DNA of 57,093 bases from CAWJEL01 sp964647255 (lineage in GTDB: Bacteria > Chloroflexota > Anaerolineae > CG2-30-64-16). The notes under the pieces are model-generated. The model was not told the origin of the DNA. It worked only from the letters and a program-made list of their open reading frames with translations, and did no database searches. The DNA is taken from the NCBI GenBank assembly GCA_964647255.1, contig CAZYGI010000020.1, forward strand, positions 1-57,093. Direction: 5' to 3'. Below are positions 35,356 through 44,500 of the stretch, piece after piece. The translations under genes and the position numbers were made by a program. How positions within the stretch are numbered: position 1 is the stretch's first letter; the number at the start of each line of letters is the position of its first letter.

Positions 35356-35428
35356 GTTGGTTGGGTGGTTGTTAGTTGGTTGGGTGGTTAGTTGGTTGGG
35401 TGGTTAGTTGGCTGGTTGGTTGGTTGGC
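35356..35428. repeat. 16-base tandem GTTGGTTGGGTGGTTA repeat
   Basis: Copies at 35356-35370 (partial, followed by GTTA), 35375-35390 and 35391-35406, then a degenerate GTTGG tail to about 35428. It lies just upstream of the isomerase ribosome-binding site. Runs of GG separated by short loops could form a two-tetrad G-quadruplex on the plus strand. Confidence 0.85.
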
Positions 35429-35502
35429 TATTGAAGCTCAGAGTCAGCGGCTTGGCGCCGAGACCCTCGCGATGGCGTGGGGAGGCAAAGCAGCTCCGGC
35501 CC

Positions 35503-36039
35503 TCATTCTGAAGCCTCGTACCGGCTCTGGACGATGCCGTTCGGGTATTGCCGGGTCTCCACGTGCCGCAGTCGGATATCATGCAGAAGCGGTCCGAAAA
35601 GCGGCACCCCGCTGCCGATCAGGATCGGGATCCGCGCGAGGATGATCTGCGAAACCAGGCCCGCGCGCAGAAATCCCTGGATCGTTTCTCCGCCGTCCAC
35701 GTACACATGCTTCGCCCCGCGGCCCGCAAGCCGCGCGACCACCTCCTGGGGCGAGCCCGCCATCACTTCGACCGATGGCGCAAGATGCTCGGGAATCTCA
35801 AGGCCGCCGCGGCTGAGGACGACCACCGGCTTGTCGCCGTACGGCCACGCGCCGAAGCTCAGCACCTTCTCGAACGTCTTGCGGCCCATCACGAGGATGT
35901 CCACCGAGGCCATAAACGCCGCGTAGCCGTAGTCCTCCCCAGCGGCCGCGCCATCCGCGCCAGGCAGCCAGTCGAGGTCGCCGTTTTCGCGGGCGATGAA
36001 GCCGTCGAGGCTGGTGGCGATGTAGACGGAGGCTTTCAT
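35503..36039 (-). CDS. Dihydrofolate reductase-like (RibD C-terminal family) protein
   Basis: 178 residues of the RibD_C/DHFR-like fold. Visible: KASVYIATSLDGFIAR at the N-terminus, ILVMGRKTFEKVLSFG, a VVVLSRG strand, HVYVDGGETIQGFLRAGLVSQI and the ARIPILIGSGVPLFG loop. These are NADPH-dependent reductases of the YyaP/YwjB type, common as stand-alone genes; the physiological substrate is generally unknown. No operon partner: the adjacent upstream DNA is a kinase pseudogene remnant. Confidence 0.9.
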   Translation of the reverse strand: MKASVYIATSLDGFIARENGDLDWLPGADGAAAGEDYGYAAFMASVDILVMGRKTFEKVLSFGAWPYGDKPVVVLSRGGLEIPEHLAPSVEVMAGSPQEVVARLAGRGAKHVYVDGGETIQGFLRAGLVSQIILARIPILIGSGVPLFGPLLHDIRLRHVETRQYPNGIVQSRYEASE

Positions 36040-36065
36040 GGTGAGATTTTCGACTTGCCGCCCAA

Positions 36066-36189
36066 CTATAACTTCCGATTCAACTCGGCCAACGCTGGGT
36101 ACACCTCAGCGTACACTCCGCCTTCTCCGCGTACTGGCTGTGCAGCTTCAGATTCGGTTCATACGTGCGGTTGACGCGCACGGCGCGGG
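36066..36189 (-). pseudogene. Remnant of an FGGY kinase 3' end
   Basis: On the minus strand this stretch reads RAVRVNRTYEPNLKLHSQY, then after a one-base deletion EVYPALAELNRKL and a stop. The intact FGGY kinase gene 750 bases away ends RAVRVNRTYEPDMVLHSQYSE and EVYPTLKELNRKL, so the last 40 residues are clearly homologous at protein and DNA level. There is no upstream part of the gene: homology stops at about 36189, 20 bases before higA. The two kinase 3' ends form imperfect direct repeats that flank the higBA module. Confidence 0.85.
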
Positions 36190-36209
36190 TGTTTCTGAGT
36201 AATCTTCTG

Positions 36210-36530
36210 TCATGCAGGAGCCGACGCCAGCGTCGGCGCACTGAACACGCGCACCTCCCGCTCCAGGCGCCCTTCGAGACGATCTTTCTCCAACTCAAGA
36301 TCATAACGCGCCTGGAGATTCATCCAGTACCGCTCCGACAGACCGAAGTAACGCGACAGCCGCAGGGCCGTGTCAGCGCTGATGGCGCGCTTGCCATGCA
36401 CGATCTCGTTGATACGGCGGGGAGGGACGCCGATGTCCTGCGCCAAACGGTATTGGCTGATGCCGTACGGCTTCAGGAACTCCTCCAACAGGATCTCACC
36501 GGGATGTACAGGCGGAAACTTGGTGCTCAT
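36210..36530 (-). CDS. higA: HigA-family antitoxin
   Basis: About 106 residues from the ATG at 36530. The characteristic HPGEILLEEFLKPYGISQYRLAQDIGVPPRRINEIVHGKRAIS carries the XRE-type helix-turn-helix; the RLSRYFGLSERYWMNLQARYDLE segment is typical of HigA. It neutralises HigB and represses the shared promoter by family precedent. It is encoded downstream of the toxin with a 19-base gap, the reverse order typical of higBA. The flanking kinase duplications suggest a mobile origin. Confidence 0.95.
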   Translation of the reverse strand: MSTKFPPVHPGEILLEEFLKPYGISQYRLAQDIGVPPRRINEIVHGKRAISADTALRLSRYFGLSERYWMNLQARYDLELEKDRLEGRLEREVRVFSAPTLASAPA

Positions 36531-36549
36531 AACCCTCAACCTCTCACGC

Positions 36550-36831
36550 TCAATGGTAGTCCGTTACCTCGACATCGTACGCATCGCCCTCGAGCCACCG
36601 GAAGCAAATGCGCCATTGGTCATTGATGCGGATGCTATGTTGACCAGTACGATCACCCGAGAGCCGTTCCAGCCGATTAGCAGGCGGAATGCGGAGATCG
36701 TCCAACTGTTCAGCGACATCAAGTTGAACCAACTTGCGCCAGGCCAGGCGATGTAGTTCAGGCGGAAAATGGCGCATGAACTCGCGCTGAAAAATCCGCT
36801 CGGTGCCCCTGTCATGGAAGGACTTGATCAT
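36550..36831 (-). CDS. higB: HigB-family toxin (RelE superfamily mRNA interferase)
   Basis: About 93 residues from the ATG at 36831, normal HigB length. Conserved parts: MIKSFHDRGTERIFQ, LRIPPANRLERLSGDRTGQHSIRINDQWRICFRW and a C-terminal DVEVTDYH. HigB toxins cleave mRNA on the ribosome. The start codon lies about 6 bases past a -10 box and has no ribosome-binding site, so the message is probably leaderless. Its promoter overlaps a perfect palindrome that HigA or the HigBA complex likely binds. Confidence 0.95.
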   Translation of the reverse strand: MIKSFHDRGTERIFQREFMRHFPPELHRLAWRKLVQLDVAEQLDDLRIPPANRLERLSGDRTGQHSIRINDQWRICFRWLEGDAYDVEVTDYH

Positions 36832-36837
36832 GGGTGT

Positions 36838-36866
36838 ATCATAACGCAATGCGTTATGGTTGACAA
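36838..36866 (-). promoter_or_regulatory. higBA promoter with overlapping operator palindrome
   Basis: On the minus strand, TTGTCA (36861-36866), a 17-base spacer and TATGAT (36838-36843). A perfect inverted repeat of 8+1+8 bases, ATAACGCA and TGCGTTAT (36841-36857), overlaps the -10 box and spacer, ideally placed for autorepression. Confidence 0.85.
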
Positions 36867-36944
36867 GTTACGCCAACGAGGAAACGACGTTTGGGCTGCC
36901 TGCGCACCATTGTCGTGAAGGCTATGCCCATCGGATGCGGCCAA

Positions 36945-38450
36945 CTACAACTTGCGATTCAACTCCTTCAGCGTTGGATACACCTCCCCGAACAGCGCCG
37001 CCTTCTCGGAGTATTGGCTGTGCAGCACCATGTCCGGCTCATACGTGCGGTTGACGCGCACGGCGCGGGCCACGGCCTCGGCGGGGGTGGCGTAGACGCC
37101 GGTGGCGACGCCGGCCAACAGCGCGCAGCCCAGGCACGGCGCCTCCGACACGTCCATCGCCTTCACCGGCCGGCCCAGGATGTCGGCCTTGGTTTGCAGC
37201 CACTTGCTGGACTTGGCGCCGCCGCCCATCGCCCGCAGCTCGTTGATCGCAATCCCGGCGGCTTCCATCGCGTCGATGCTCAGCTTGATCTCGTACGTCA
37301 CGCTGTCAATGATCGCCTTGACGATCTGCCCACGCGTGGTGCTCAGCGTCAGACCCACCATCGCACCCTTGGAGAGCGGGTCGAGCGCGGGCGTGCCGCT
37401 GCCGACGAAGTGCGGCAGGATCAGCACCGGCGACGGGCCCTCGACCGCCTCGGCCAGGATCAGATCGTAGGCGCTGCGGCCGCCTCGCGCCGCCTCCGCG
37501 ACCTCGGCGCGGGCGAAGGTGTCGCGGTACCATTTCAGCAGCGCGCCGCCCACCGACGACCAGCCCAGCACCAGATACATGCCGGCCACGGTGTGCGGCT
37601 CCACCGGCAGATTCCCGGCCAGCAGGTTGTTATCGAGGACCGGCTTGTCCATGGCTGCGGCGACGCACTCCACCGTTCCGGTCGAGTCCATCACCATGCC
37701 CGCACGGATCGCGCCGACACCCAGCGAGCCGCAGCAGTGATCGTGCCCGCCCGTCACGGCCACCGCGCCAGGCGCCAGACCCAGCTCCGCGGCGACCTGC
37801 GGTGCGATCTCGCCGAGCAGCGTGCCCGACGGAACCGTGGCCGACAGCCGTCCGGCGTCCAGCCCGGCCAGCCGCAGCAGCTCCGGGTCCCAGGCGCGCG
37901 CCCGAATGTCCTGGAGCATGGTGCGGGAAGCCAGGCTATGATCCATCGTCGGCGGCAGGCCCATGCGGGTGAAGAGGAAGTCGGCCATGCAGAGGAACCG
38001 GCTGGCCGCGTTGAACACCGCGGGATCGTGCTCGCGCAGCCACATCAGCTTGTTGGCCGTGTACATCGGGTGCGGCGGCATGCCGGTGATGGCGAAGAGC
38101 CGCTTCGCGCCCAGCCGTTCCTCCCACCAGCGCATCTGCGCCACCGCGCGCGTGTCAATCGCGGTGATGAAGCGGTAGATCGGCTGGCCCGCCGCATCCA
38201 CCGGCACCACCGATTCGCCGTGGGTCGAGATGGCGAGCGCGGTGACTTTGTCGGCGCCGGCCGCGGCGGCTGCCTCGCGCGCGGCACCGCTCACCGCGGC
38301 CCACACCTCAGCGGGATCCAGCTCCATCCAACCGGGCTGCGGTTGGTGGAGGTAATATTCGCGATACGCCTGCCCCAGCGTGTGGCCTTCGAGATCAAAG
38401 GCGACCGCCTTGCAGCCGGAGATGCCGACGTCAATACCGAGCAGACTCAT
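36945..38450 (-). CDS. FGGY-family carbohydrate kinase (xylulokinase-like)
   Basis: 501 residues, usual FGGY length, from the ATG at 38450 (GAGGAG site, 7-base spacing); the longer frame begins inside a repeat and is rejected. N-terminal phosphate-binding LLGIDVGISGCKAVAFD, the second FGGY motif region with GGHDHCCGSLGVGAI and STGTVECVAAA, and the C-terminal ATP-binding LRAMGGGAKSSKWLQTKADILGRPV are intact. It phosphorylates a ketose or polyol, possibly the product of the nearby fucose-isomerase-like enzyme, and is downstream of the class II aldolase in one operon. Its 3' end is duplicated as a remnant on the far side of higBA. Confidence 0.9.
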   Translation of the reverse strand: MSLLGIDVGISGCKAVAFDLEGHTLGQAYREYYLHQPQPGWMELDPAEVWAAVSGAAREAAAAAGADKVTALAISTHGESVVPVDAAGQPIYRFITAIDTRAVAQMRWWEERLGAKRLFAITGMPPHPMYTANKLMWLREHDPAVFNAASRFLCMADFLFTRMGLPPTMDHSLASRTMLQDIRARAWDPELLRLAGLDAGRLSATVPSGTLLGEIAPQVAAELGLAPGAVAVTGGHDHCCGSLGVGAIRAGMVMDSTGTVECVAAAMDKPVLDNNLLAGNLPVEPHTVAGMYLVLGWSSVGGALLKWYRDTFARAEVAEAARGGRSAYDLILAEAVEGPSPVLILPHFVGSGTPALDPLSKGAMVGLTLSTTRGQIVKAIIDSVTYEIKLSIDAMEAAGIAINELRAMGGGAKSSKWLQTKADILGRPVKAMDVSEAPCLGCALLAGVATGVYATPAEAVARAVRVNRTYEPDMVLHSQYSEKAALFGEVYPTLKELNRKL

Positions 38451-38471
38451 GATGACTCCTCGATCACGTAC

Positions 38472-38534
38472 GCAGGTTGACACGTTTGCAGGTTGACACG
38501 TTCGCACGTTGACAGGTTCAACATGCCAACCTGC
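38472..38534. repeat. Intercistronic word repeat (GCAGGTTGACACGTT)
   Basis: The 15-base word occurs at 38472-38486 and 38488-38502 (period 16), followed by a variant (CGCACGTTGACAGGTT) and by facing GCCAACCTGCC words that can pair with it. It fills the gap between the aldolase stop and the ribosome-binding site of the kinase gene. Confidence 0.8.
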
Positions 38535-38539
38535 CACCG

Positions 38540-39463
38540 TCACGCGACGATCTTTGCCGTTCCGCTCCAGCCGAAGAACTCGCGGATCAGCCAGGAGGTG
38601 CGCTGATAGACCGCTTCTTGCGCCGCGTCGAGGCTGCCGGTCTCGCGCAGCTTGGCTTCGTAGGGCTGGCGGATCTCGGTGCCGACGTTGATCTTGGCGA
38701 CCCCACGTTTGACCGCGGCCAGGATGTACTCCTGTTGGATGCCGGAGCCGCCGTGCAGGACGAGTGGGACGCCGGTCGCCTCAGCCAGCGTCGCGATGTG
38801 ATCCAAGGCCAGCCGCGCCCGCGGCTTGGCCTGATCCTTCAGCCCGGCAGCAATGGCGCCGTGGACGTTGCCGGCCGCGACCGAAAGCCAATCGCAGCCG
38901 GACTCCTTGACGAAGCGGACCGCCTCCGCGACGTCGGTAAAGCCTTTGCCGCTGGCGAAGAGCTCCTCGTACGGCGGCAGCGGTCCGGCCTCGTGCCCCA
39001 GCACCGCGCCGAGCTCGGCCTCACACGGCACGCCGGCGCGATGGGCGAGCTCCGCGACCTGCCGGGTGGCGGCGATGTTCTCGTCCAGCGGCAGCCTGGA
39101 GCCGTCCACCATCACAGAATCGAACCCGAGGTCAATCGCCGTCCGAATGTCCGCGAGGAAGTCAATCCGATTGCCATCCTCGTCAATCACGGGGACGTGA
39201 TCCTGATGCAGCCGCATGTGCGCCGGGTCCTGCCACTTGCGGAATTCTTCGGCCACCGCAGCCGCGCTCTTTGCCTCGAACTTGGCGTATTCCAGCCGGG
39301 CTACCTCGATGAGCGCGAAGCTGTCAGCGTCAATGATCGCCTTTGCCACCGGTTGAAGCATGGGCAGGTAGGGGATGTTGAACGCGGGCAGCGCGATGCC
39401 AGCGCGCCGCGCCCGCCGGATCGCCTCCGCACTGGAGACGCGCGCCGTAGGAGTGTCGGTCAT
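38540..39463 (-). CDS. Class II fructose-bisphosphate aldolase-family protein
   Basis: 307 residues from the ATG at 39463 (AAGGAAG site); the upstream frame extension overlaps the promoter. Zinc-dependent ketose-bisphosphate aldolase family (FbaA/GatY/KbaY). Metal and substrate residues are visible in LHQDHVP, AAGNVHGAIAAG and LVLHGGSGIQQEYI, with INVGTEIRQ near the end. It cleaves a phosphorylated ketose to dihydroxyacetone phosphate and an aldehyde. Being upstream of the FGGY kinase and near an isomerase, it likely completes that sugar route rather than glycolysis. Confidence 0.9.
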   Translation of the reverse strand: MTDTPTARVSSAEAIRRARRAGIALPAFNIPYLPMLQPVAKAIIDADSFALIEVARLEYAKFEAKSAAAVAEEFRKWQDPAHMRLHQDHVPVIDEDGNRIDFLADIRTAIDLGFDSVMVDGSRLPLDENIAATRQVAELAHRAGVPCEAELGAVLGHEAGPLPPYEELFASGKGFTDVAEAVRFVKESGCDWLSVAAGNVHGAIAAGLKDQAKPRARLALDHIATLAEATGVPLVLHGGSGIQQEYILAAVKRGVAKINVGTEIRQPYEAKLRETGSLDAAQEAVYQRTSWLIREFFGWSGTAKIVA

Positions 39464-39595
39464 GAGCTTCTTCCTTACAGTCAGAATGGGTGAGCATGAC
39501 AACGAATCAGCGGAATACGGGGAACCGTCTGCGCTGCGGCGCGGGGATACCGGTACGCGGCGGAGGCAGTTCATCGGCTCGCCTGACGGAAAGCC

Positions 39596-39624
39596 AGTAT
39601 ACAGAGAACCGCGCCGGGCGTCAA
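39596..39624 (-). promoter_or_regulatory. Promoter of the aldolase-kinase operon
   Basis: On the minus strand, TTGACG (39619-39624), a 17-base spacer and TATACT (39596-39601), giving a leader of about 125 bases. Confidence 0.65.
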
Positions 39625-39710
39625 ACCGCGTCTCGAGCAACGTCGTTGGCAATCGAAATCCCGCAAGTGGATGCTTCGCGATCGCAGCAGCTAACTATTC
39701 CCTGTCGGAT

Positions 39711-39721
39711 TATGGTATAGT
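39711..39721 (+). promoter_or_regulatory. Extended -10 promoter of the DhnA-kinase-TCS operon
   Basis: TATAGT (39716-39721) preceded by TGG forms an extended -10; the -35 region is poor. It is divergent from the aldolase promoter, with about 90 bases between them where a shared regulator could bind. Confidence 0.5.
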
Positions 39722-39822
39722 ATGGCTGTTGGCACTCCCCGCCATGAACGCTACCACATTGTCTGGGAGGCCAGCTTGATGCGCCATCCGTGCATCGCCA
39801 TTACCACATCGAGGATCACATC

Positions 39823-40644
39823 ATGAACATTGGCAAACTTGTCCGCCTGAACCGTCTGTTCGCCCACCCAAAGCAGCGTTTCTGCTCCGTCGCCGTGGAT
39901 CACTTCATCGGCTACGGCCCGGGGCTGCCGGCCGGGCTGCGCCACATGACCGCAACCCTGGAAGCCGTTGTAGCCGGCCGGCCGGACGCGATCACCTTGC
40001 ACAAAGGCATCGCAACCTCGGCCTGGGCGCCGTACGCGGGCGCGATTCCTTTCATCCTCCAGGGTGTCCTGGCCCGGGTGGACGACGCCGCGTGGGAAGT
40101 GTTCGCCACGCCGGAGGAAGCCGTGCGCCTCGGCGCTGATGCGTACGCGTATGCCCTTTTCATCCGCGGCGCCACCGAAGCGTCGCACCTCCGCGGACTG
40201 AGCGATGCTGTGGCCGCGGCGGCGCGCTTCGAAATGCCGGTGATCTGCCATATCTACCCGCGCACCTTCCGGAACGGCCGGCCTGAGGTGTCGTTCGAAC
40301 CCGAGGACATCGCCTGGGCCGTGCACTGCGCGGTGGAAGCCGGCGCCGACGTGGTGAAGGTGCCCTATTGCGGGACGGTCGCCAGCTACAGCCAGATCGT
40401 GGCCGACTGCCCGGTACCCGTGGTGGCGGCCGGCGGACCGCAGGCGCCGACCTTGCTTGCCGCGCTGCAGATGCTGTCCGAAGTAGTCGCCAGCGGCGCG
40501 CGCGGCGGCACGATCGGCCGCAACATCTGGGGCTTCGAGCCGATCACGGCCGCGGTGCGCGCCTTCAAGGCCGTCATCCACGATGACGTGGATCCGCGGC
40601 AGGCGTTGGCGGCAAACGGCCTGCCGTTGCCGGCCGGCGAGTGA
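39823..40644 (+). CDS. DhnA-type class I aldolase-family protein
   Basis: About 273 residues from the ATG at 39823 (GAGGATC site). TIM barrel of the DeoC/LacD/DhnA superfamily: AVDHFIGYGPG near the N-terminus, an ITLHKGIA strand with a lysine, ADVVKVPYCGT with the likely Schiff-base Lys, and VVAAGGPQAP and GGTIGRNIWGF phosphate-binding loops. Class I aldolases of this group cleave phosphorylated ketoses or 3-deoxy sugars. It overlaps the PfkB kinase by 4 bases, so aldol cleavage probably follows phosphorylation by that enzyme. Confidence 0.87.
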   Translation: MNIGKLVRLNRLFAHPKQRFCSVAVDHFIGYGPGLPAGLRHMTATLEAVVAGRPDAITLHKGIATSAWAPYAGAIPFILQGVLARVDDAAWEVFATPEEAVRLGADAYAYALFIRGATEASHLRGLSDAVAAAARFEMPVICHIYPRTFRNGRPEVSFEPEDIAWAVHCAVEAGADVVKVPYCGTVASYSQIVADCPVPVVAAGGPQAPTLLAALQMLSEVVASGARGGTIGRNIWGFEPITAAVRAFKAVIHDDVDPRQALAANGLPLPAGE

Positions 40645-41552
40645 GGCTTCCATGCCCCCCGCGCTGGGACGTGCTAGGCATCGGGGCCGTGGCGGTGGAC
40701 GATCTGATCTACCTCGACGGTTTCCCCGCGCAGGGCAGCAAGGTGCACATCACCGGCGAGCAGCGCCAGGGCGGCGGGCAGGCCGGCACCGCGTTGGTCG
40801 CCGCGGCGCGGCTGGGCGCGACGGCGGCCTACGTGGGCGTGCTCGGCGATGATGATCTGTCCCACCACGCCATCACCGCGCTGGAGGCCGAAGGGGTGAA
40901 CTGCGACGCCGTGCGCCGGGCGCCGGATGCGCGGCCCTTCCACTCCACCATCCTGGTGGACCAGCGCACGGGCGAACGGACGATCCTGGCCTCGGCCGCG
41001 GGCGTCACCCCGCCGAAACCGGATGAGATGACCCCCGCGCTGATCGGCGCGTGCCGCGCGCTCTTCGTTGACCACACGGTGGCTGCACCGGCGTTGCGGG
41101 CGACGGAGATCGCCAACCGCCTGGGTGTGCCGGTGATCGCCGATCTGGAGCGCTATACGGATGAGACGCCGGAGCTGATGGCGCGCATTGATCACCTGAT
41201 CGTATGTGCCGGCTTCGCCGAAAAAGTCGTCGGCGCGGCCCATCCCGCGGAGCTGGCGCGGCGGCTCGCGCGGCCGGGACAGGCCATCTGCGCCGTCACC
41301 GCGGGCGCCGCGGGGTGCTGGTACATCGTGGGCGGCTCCGGCAAGGCGATCCACCAGCCGGCCTGCCGTGTCCCGGTCGTGGACACTACCGGCTGCGGCG
41401 ATGTGTTCCACGGCGCGTACGCGGCCGCCCTGGTGCGCGGCTGCGACATGCCCCGCGCGATCGCCGTCGCCACCGTGGCCGCGGGGCTGAAGGCCACCCA
41501 GCCAGGCGGTCGCCGCGGCATCCCCGATTGGGACACGATCATGCGATACTGA
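40641..41552 (+). CDS. PfkB-family sugar kinase
   Basis: 303 residues, starting with GTG at 40641 that overlaps the previous stop (GTGA). First signature GGGQAGTALVAAARLG; second signature VVDTTGCGDVFHGAY, in which GAGD is GCGD, a common variant that keeps the catalytic Asp. It phosphorylates a sugar or sugar phosphate for the aldolase encoded just upstream. Directly followed by the histidine kinase gene in the same operon. Confidence 0.9.
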   Translation: MRLPCPPRWDVLGIGAVAVDDLIYLDGFPAQGSKVHITGEQRQGGGQAGTALVAAARLGATAAYVGVLGDDDLSHHAITALEAEGVNCDAVRRAPDARPFHSTILVDQRTGERTILASAAGVTPPKPDEMTPALIGACRALFVDHTVAAPALRATEIANRLGVPVIADLERYTDETPELMARIDHLIVCAGFAEKVVGAAHPAELARRLARPGQAICAVTAGAAGCWYIVGGSGKAIHQPACRVPVVDTTGCGDVFHGAYAAALVRGCDMPRAIAVATVAAGLKATQPGGRRGIPDWDTIMRY

Positions 41553-41565
41553 CATGAGGAATCCA

Positions 41566-44500
41566 ATGGGCCTATCACCACTGAGTGAGCCGGGGGCGTC
41601 TCCTGCCCCCGAAGCCACAGAGACGAGGCAGGTTCAGCAGCTCTTGCGCCAGGCCTATCTCAAGCTGGACCGCCGCGCCCTCCAACTCCAGGCGGCAGCC
41701 GAGGTCTCGCGCGCCACCGGCAGCATCCTCGATCCCGATGAGCTGATCCAGCAAGTGGTGGAGCTGACCCGCGAACGATTCGGCCTGTATTATGTCGGCC
41801 TGTATCTGCTGGATCAGGCAGACAAAACGCGGAGATGGGCTGTGCTGCGCGCGGGCACGGGGGAGGCCGGCCGGCAAATGGTCGCCCGGGGGCGACGGAT
41901 CGAGGTGGGCGGCAATTCGATGGTCGGCTGGTGCATCGCCCACCGACAATATCGCCTGGTCGAGGACGTGAGCGCCGAAGACGCGCTGCTCAAAAATCCG
42001 CTGCTCCCAGGCACGCGTTCGAAGCTGGCGCTGCCGCTCATCAGCCGCGGCCAGGCCATCGGCGCCATGACCTTTCAATCTGCACATCCCGCGGCCTTTG
42101 CTGAGGAGGACATCACCACACTCCAAACGATGGCCGACCAGCTCGCCAACGCCATCGAAAACGCGCGCTTGTTTGCCGAGCGGAAGCAAGCGGAGGAGCG
42201 GCTTGCCGAGCACGCCAGGCAACTGGAGGAGACGACGGCCTTCCTGAATTCCGTCGTCGAAAACATCCCGATGATGTTCTTCGCCAAGGAAGCCCAGGAC
42301 CTGCGGTGGGTGCGTTGGAACAAAGCCGGCACAGAGACGATCGGGTTGTCCCGCCAGGAGTTGATCGGCAAGACTGACTACGACATCTTTCCGGTCGAGG
42401 AAGCTGACTTTTTCACCGCCAGGGATCAGGAGGCGCTGACAAGCGGGACCTTGGTGGATACCCCGGAAGAAGTGGTCCACACCCGGCACAAGGGCGTCAG
42501 GATCCTGCACACGCTCAAGGTGCCGATCCTCGACGCGGAGGGCAAGCCGCAGTATCTGATCGGCATCTCGGAAGACATTACCGAACGCAAACGCGCGGAG
42601 GAGGAGGCCAGTCGCACGCGCGCCTTCCTGGATTCGGTGGTCGAGAACATCCCGATCATGGTCTTCGTCAAGGAGGCGAAAGACCTGAACTGGGTGCTCT
42701 GGAACCGGGCCGGTGAAGAGACGGTGGGTTATTCCCGCGAGGAGATGATCGGTAAGAGCGATCAGGACTTCTTTACCGAAGAGGAAGCCAACTTCTTCCA
42801 TGCCAGGGACCGCGCGGCGCTGGCAACCGGCAGCCTGGTGGACACCCCCGAAGAGTCCATTCACACCCGGCATAAGGGTGTCAGGATCCTGCACACGCTC
42901 AAGGTGCCGATCCGCGATGCAGACGGCAAGCCGCAGTATCTGATGGGCATCTCGGAAGACATCACGGAGCGCAAACGCGCCGAGGAAGAGGCCAAGAGCA
43001 CCCAGGCGTTCCTCGACTCCGTGGTCGAGAATGCCCCAATCATGATCTTCGTCAAGGATGCCGAACATCTCAAGTTCGTGCGCTGGAACAAGGCCGGCGC
43101 AGAGTTGATCGGTTTCCGCAGCGAAGACATGATCGGCAACACCGACTACGACCTCTTCCCCAAAGAACAAGCGGATTATTTTGTCGCACAGGACCGTCAG
43201 GTCCTGGCCGGAAGAAAGCTTGTCGAGTTTGCGGAGGAGCCGATCCAGACCCGGCACAGGGGCATCCGGATGCTCCATACGCTCAAGGTCCCGATTCTCG
43301 ATACCGACGGAAACCCGCAATACCTGCTGGGCATTTCGGAGGACATCACCGAGCGCAAGCACGCCGAGGAAGCGCTGCGCCGCGCACACGACGAGCTGGA
43401 GACGCGCGTCCAAGAGCGGACGGCTGAGCTGCTCGCCGCGAATCAGGCCCTGCAAGCTGAGATTGCCGAACGCCGGCGAGCCGAAGAGGAGCTCCAGCTA
43501 CGCAATCTGGACCTGGCCGCCCTCAACATGATCGCGACGACCATCGGGCAATCCAATGGCCTGGATCAGCTTTTGAACGCGACCCTGGACCAGGCAATGA
43601 TGGTCATGGACATGGACGGCGGCTGGGTGCAACTGCTGGATGACGACGGACATACGCTCACGCTGGCCGCGCAACGCGCCATCCCGGCGCTGGCCTGCGA
43701 GCAGATCAAGCGCATCCGACTGGCCAAAAGCTCCGAAGGCATGCGGCCGGATGGGGCTGCCTCAATTCAGATCCCTGAGGTGCTGGAGATCGTCCGCGAC
43801 AAAATCAGCGCCGCGCAGCCTGCCACAGCGTTCACCTTGACGGGCGCGGCTATCCAGTCAAAGGATCGTGTGCTGGGCGTCCTCGGAAGCATCAGCCACG
43901 GGTCGCAAGCCTTGAGCCCGAATCGAGTGCAGCTCCTCACCACCATCGGGCACCAGATCGGCATCGCCGTGGAAAACGAGCGGCTGGCCCAGCAGGCCGC
44001 GGAGGTCAAGATCCTGCGCGAGGTTGACCGGTTGCGCTCGGAATTGATCGCCAACGTTTCCCATGAGCTGCGGACACCGCTGGGTCTGATCAAAATCTCC
44101 GCCTCCTCCCTGCTGATGGATGACGCCGACTTCGACCAGGCGACGCAGCAGAAGTTTCTTCACAGCATCAGCGAGGAGACAACCACGCTGGAACTGATTG
44201 TTGAGCACCTGTTGGATCTGGGCCGGATCGAAAGTGGACGCCTGCGGCTGGACAAACGGCCCACCGACCTGAGATCGCTCGTTGCTAATACCCTCAAGTC
44301 TATGGAAGCCCTATCGAGCCGGCACCACCTGGTGATGGATCCGGCCGCGGAGCCCCTGGTTGCAAACGTGGACGCCAGACGATTCGAGCAGGTGTTGCGC
44401 AACCTGCTGGATAACGCCATCAAATACTCACCGGACGGCGGAACCATCACGGTGCAGGCGTATCGGGACCATGCGCAAATCGTGATTGCCGTCAAAGATG

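Noticed and set aside
35356..35428. Possible CRISPR or attachment site
   Set aside because: Tandem 16-base units without spacers; no integrase or tRNA gene present.
36891..38480. 529-residue plus-strand open frame
   Set aside because: Antisense to the FGGY kinase, which has complete family motifs.
41575..43455. 626-residue minus-strand open frame
   Set aside because: Antisense to the histidine kinase; its internal repeats only mirror the PAS repeats.
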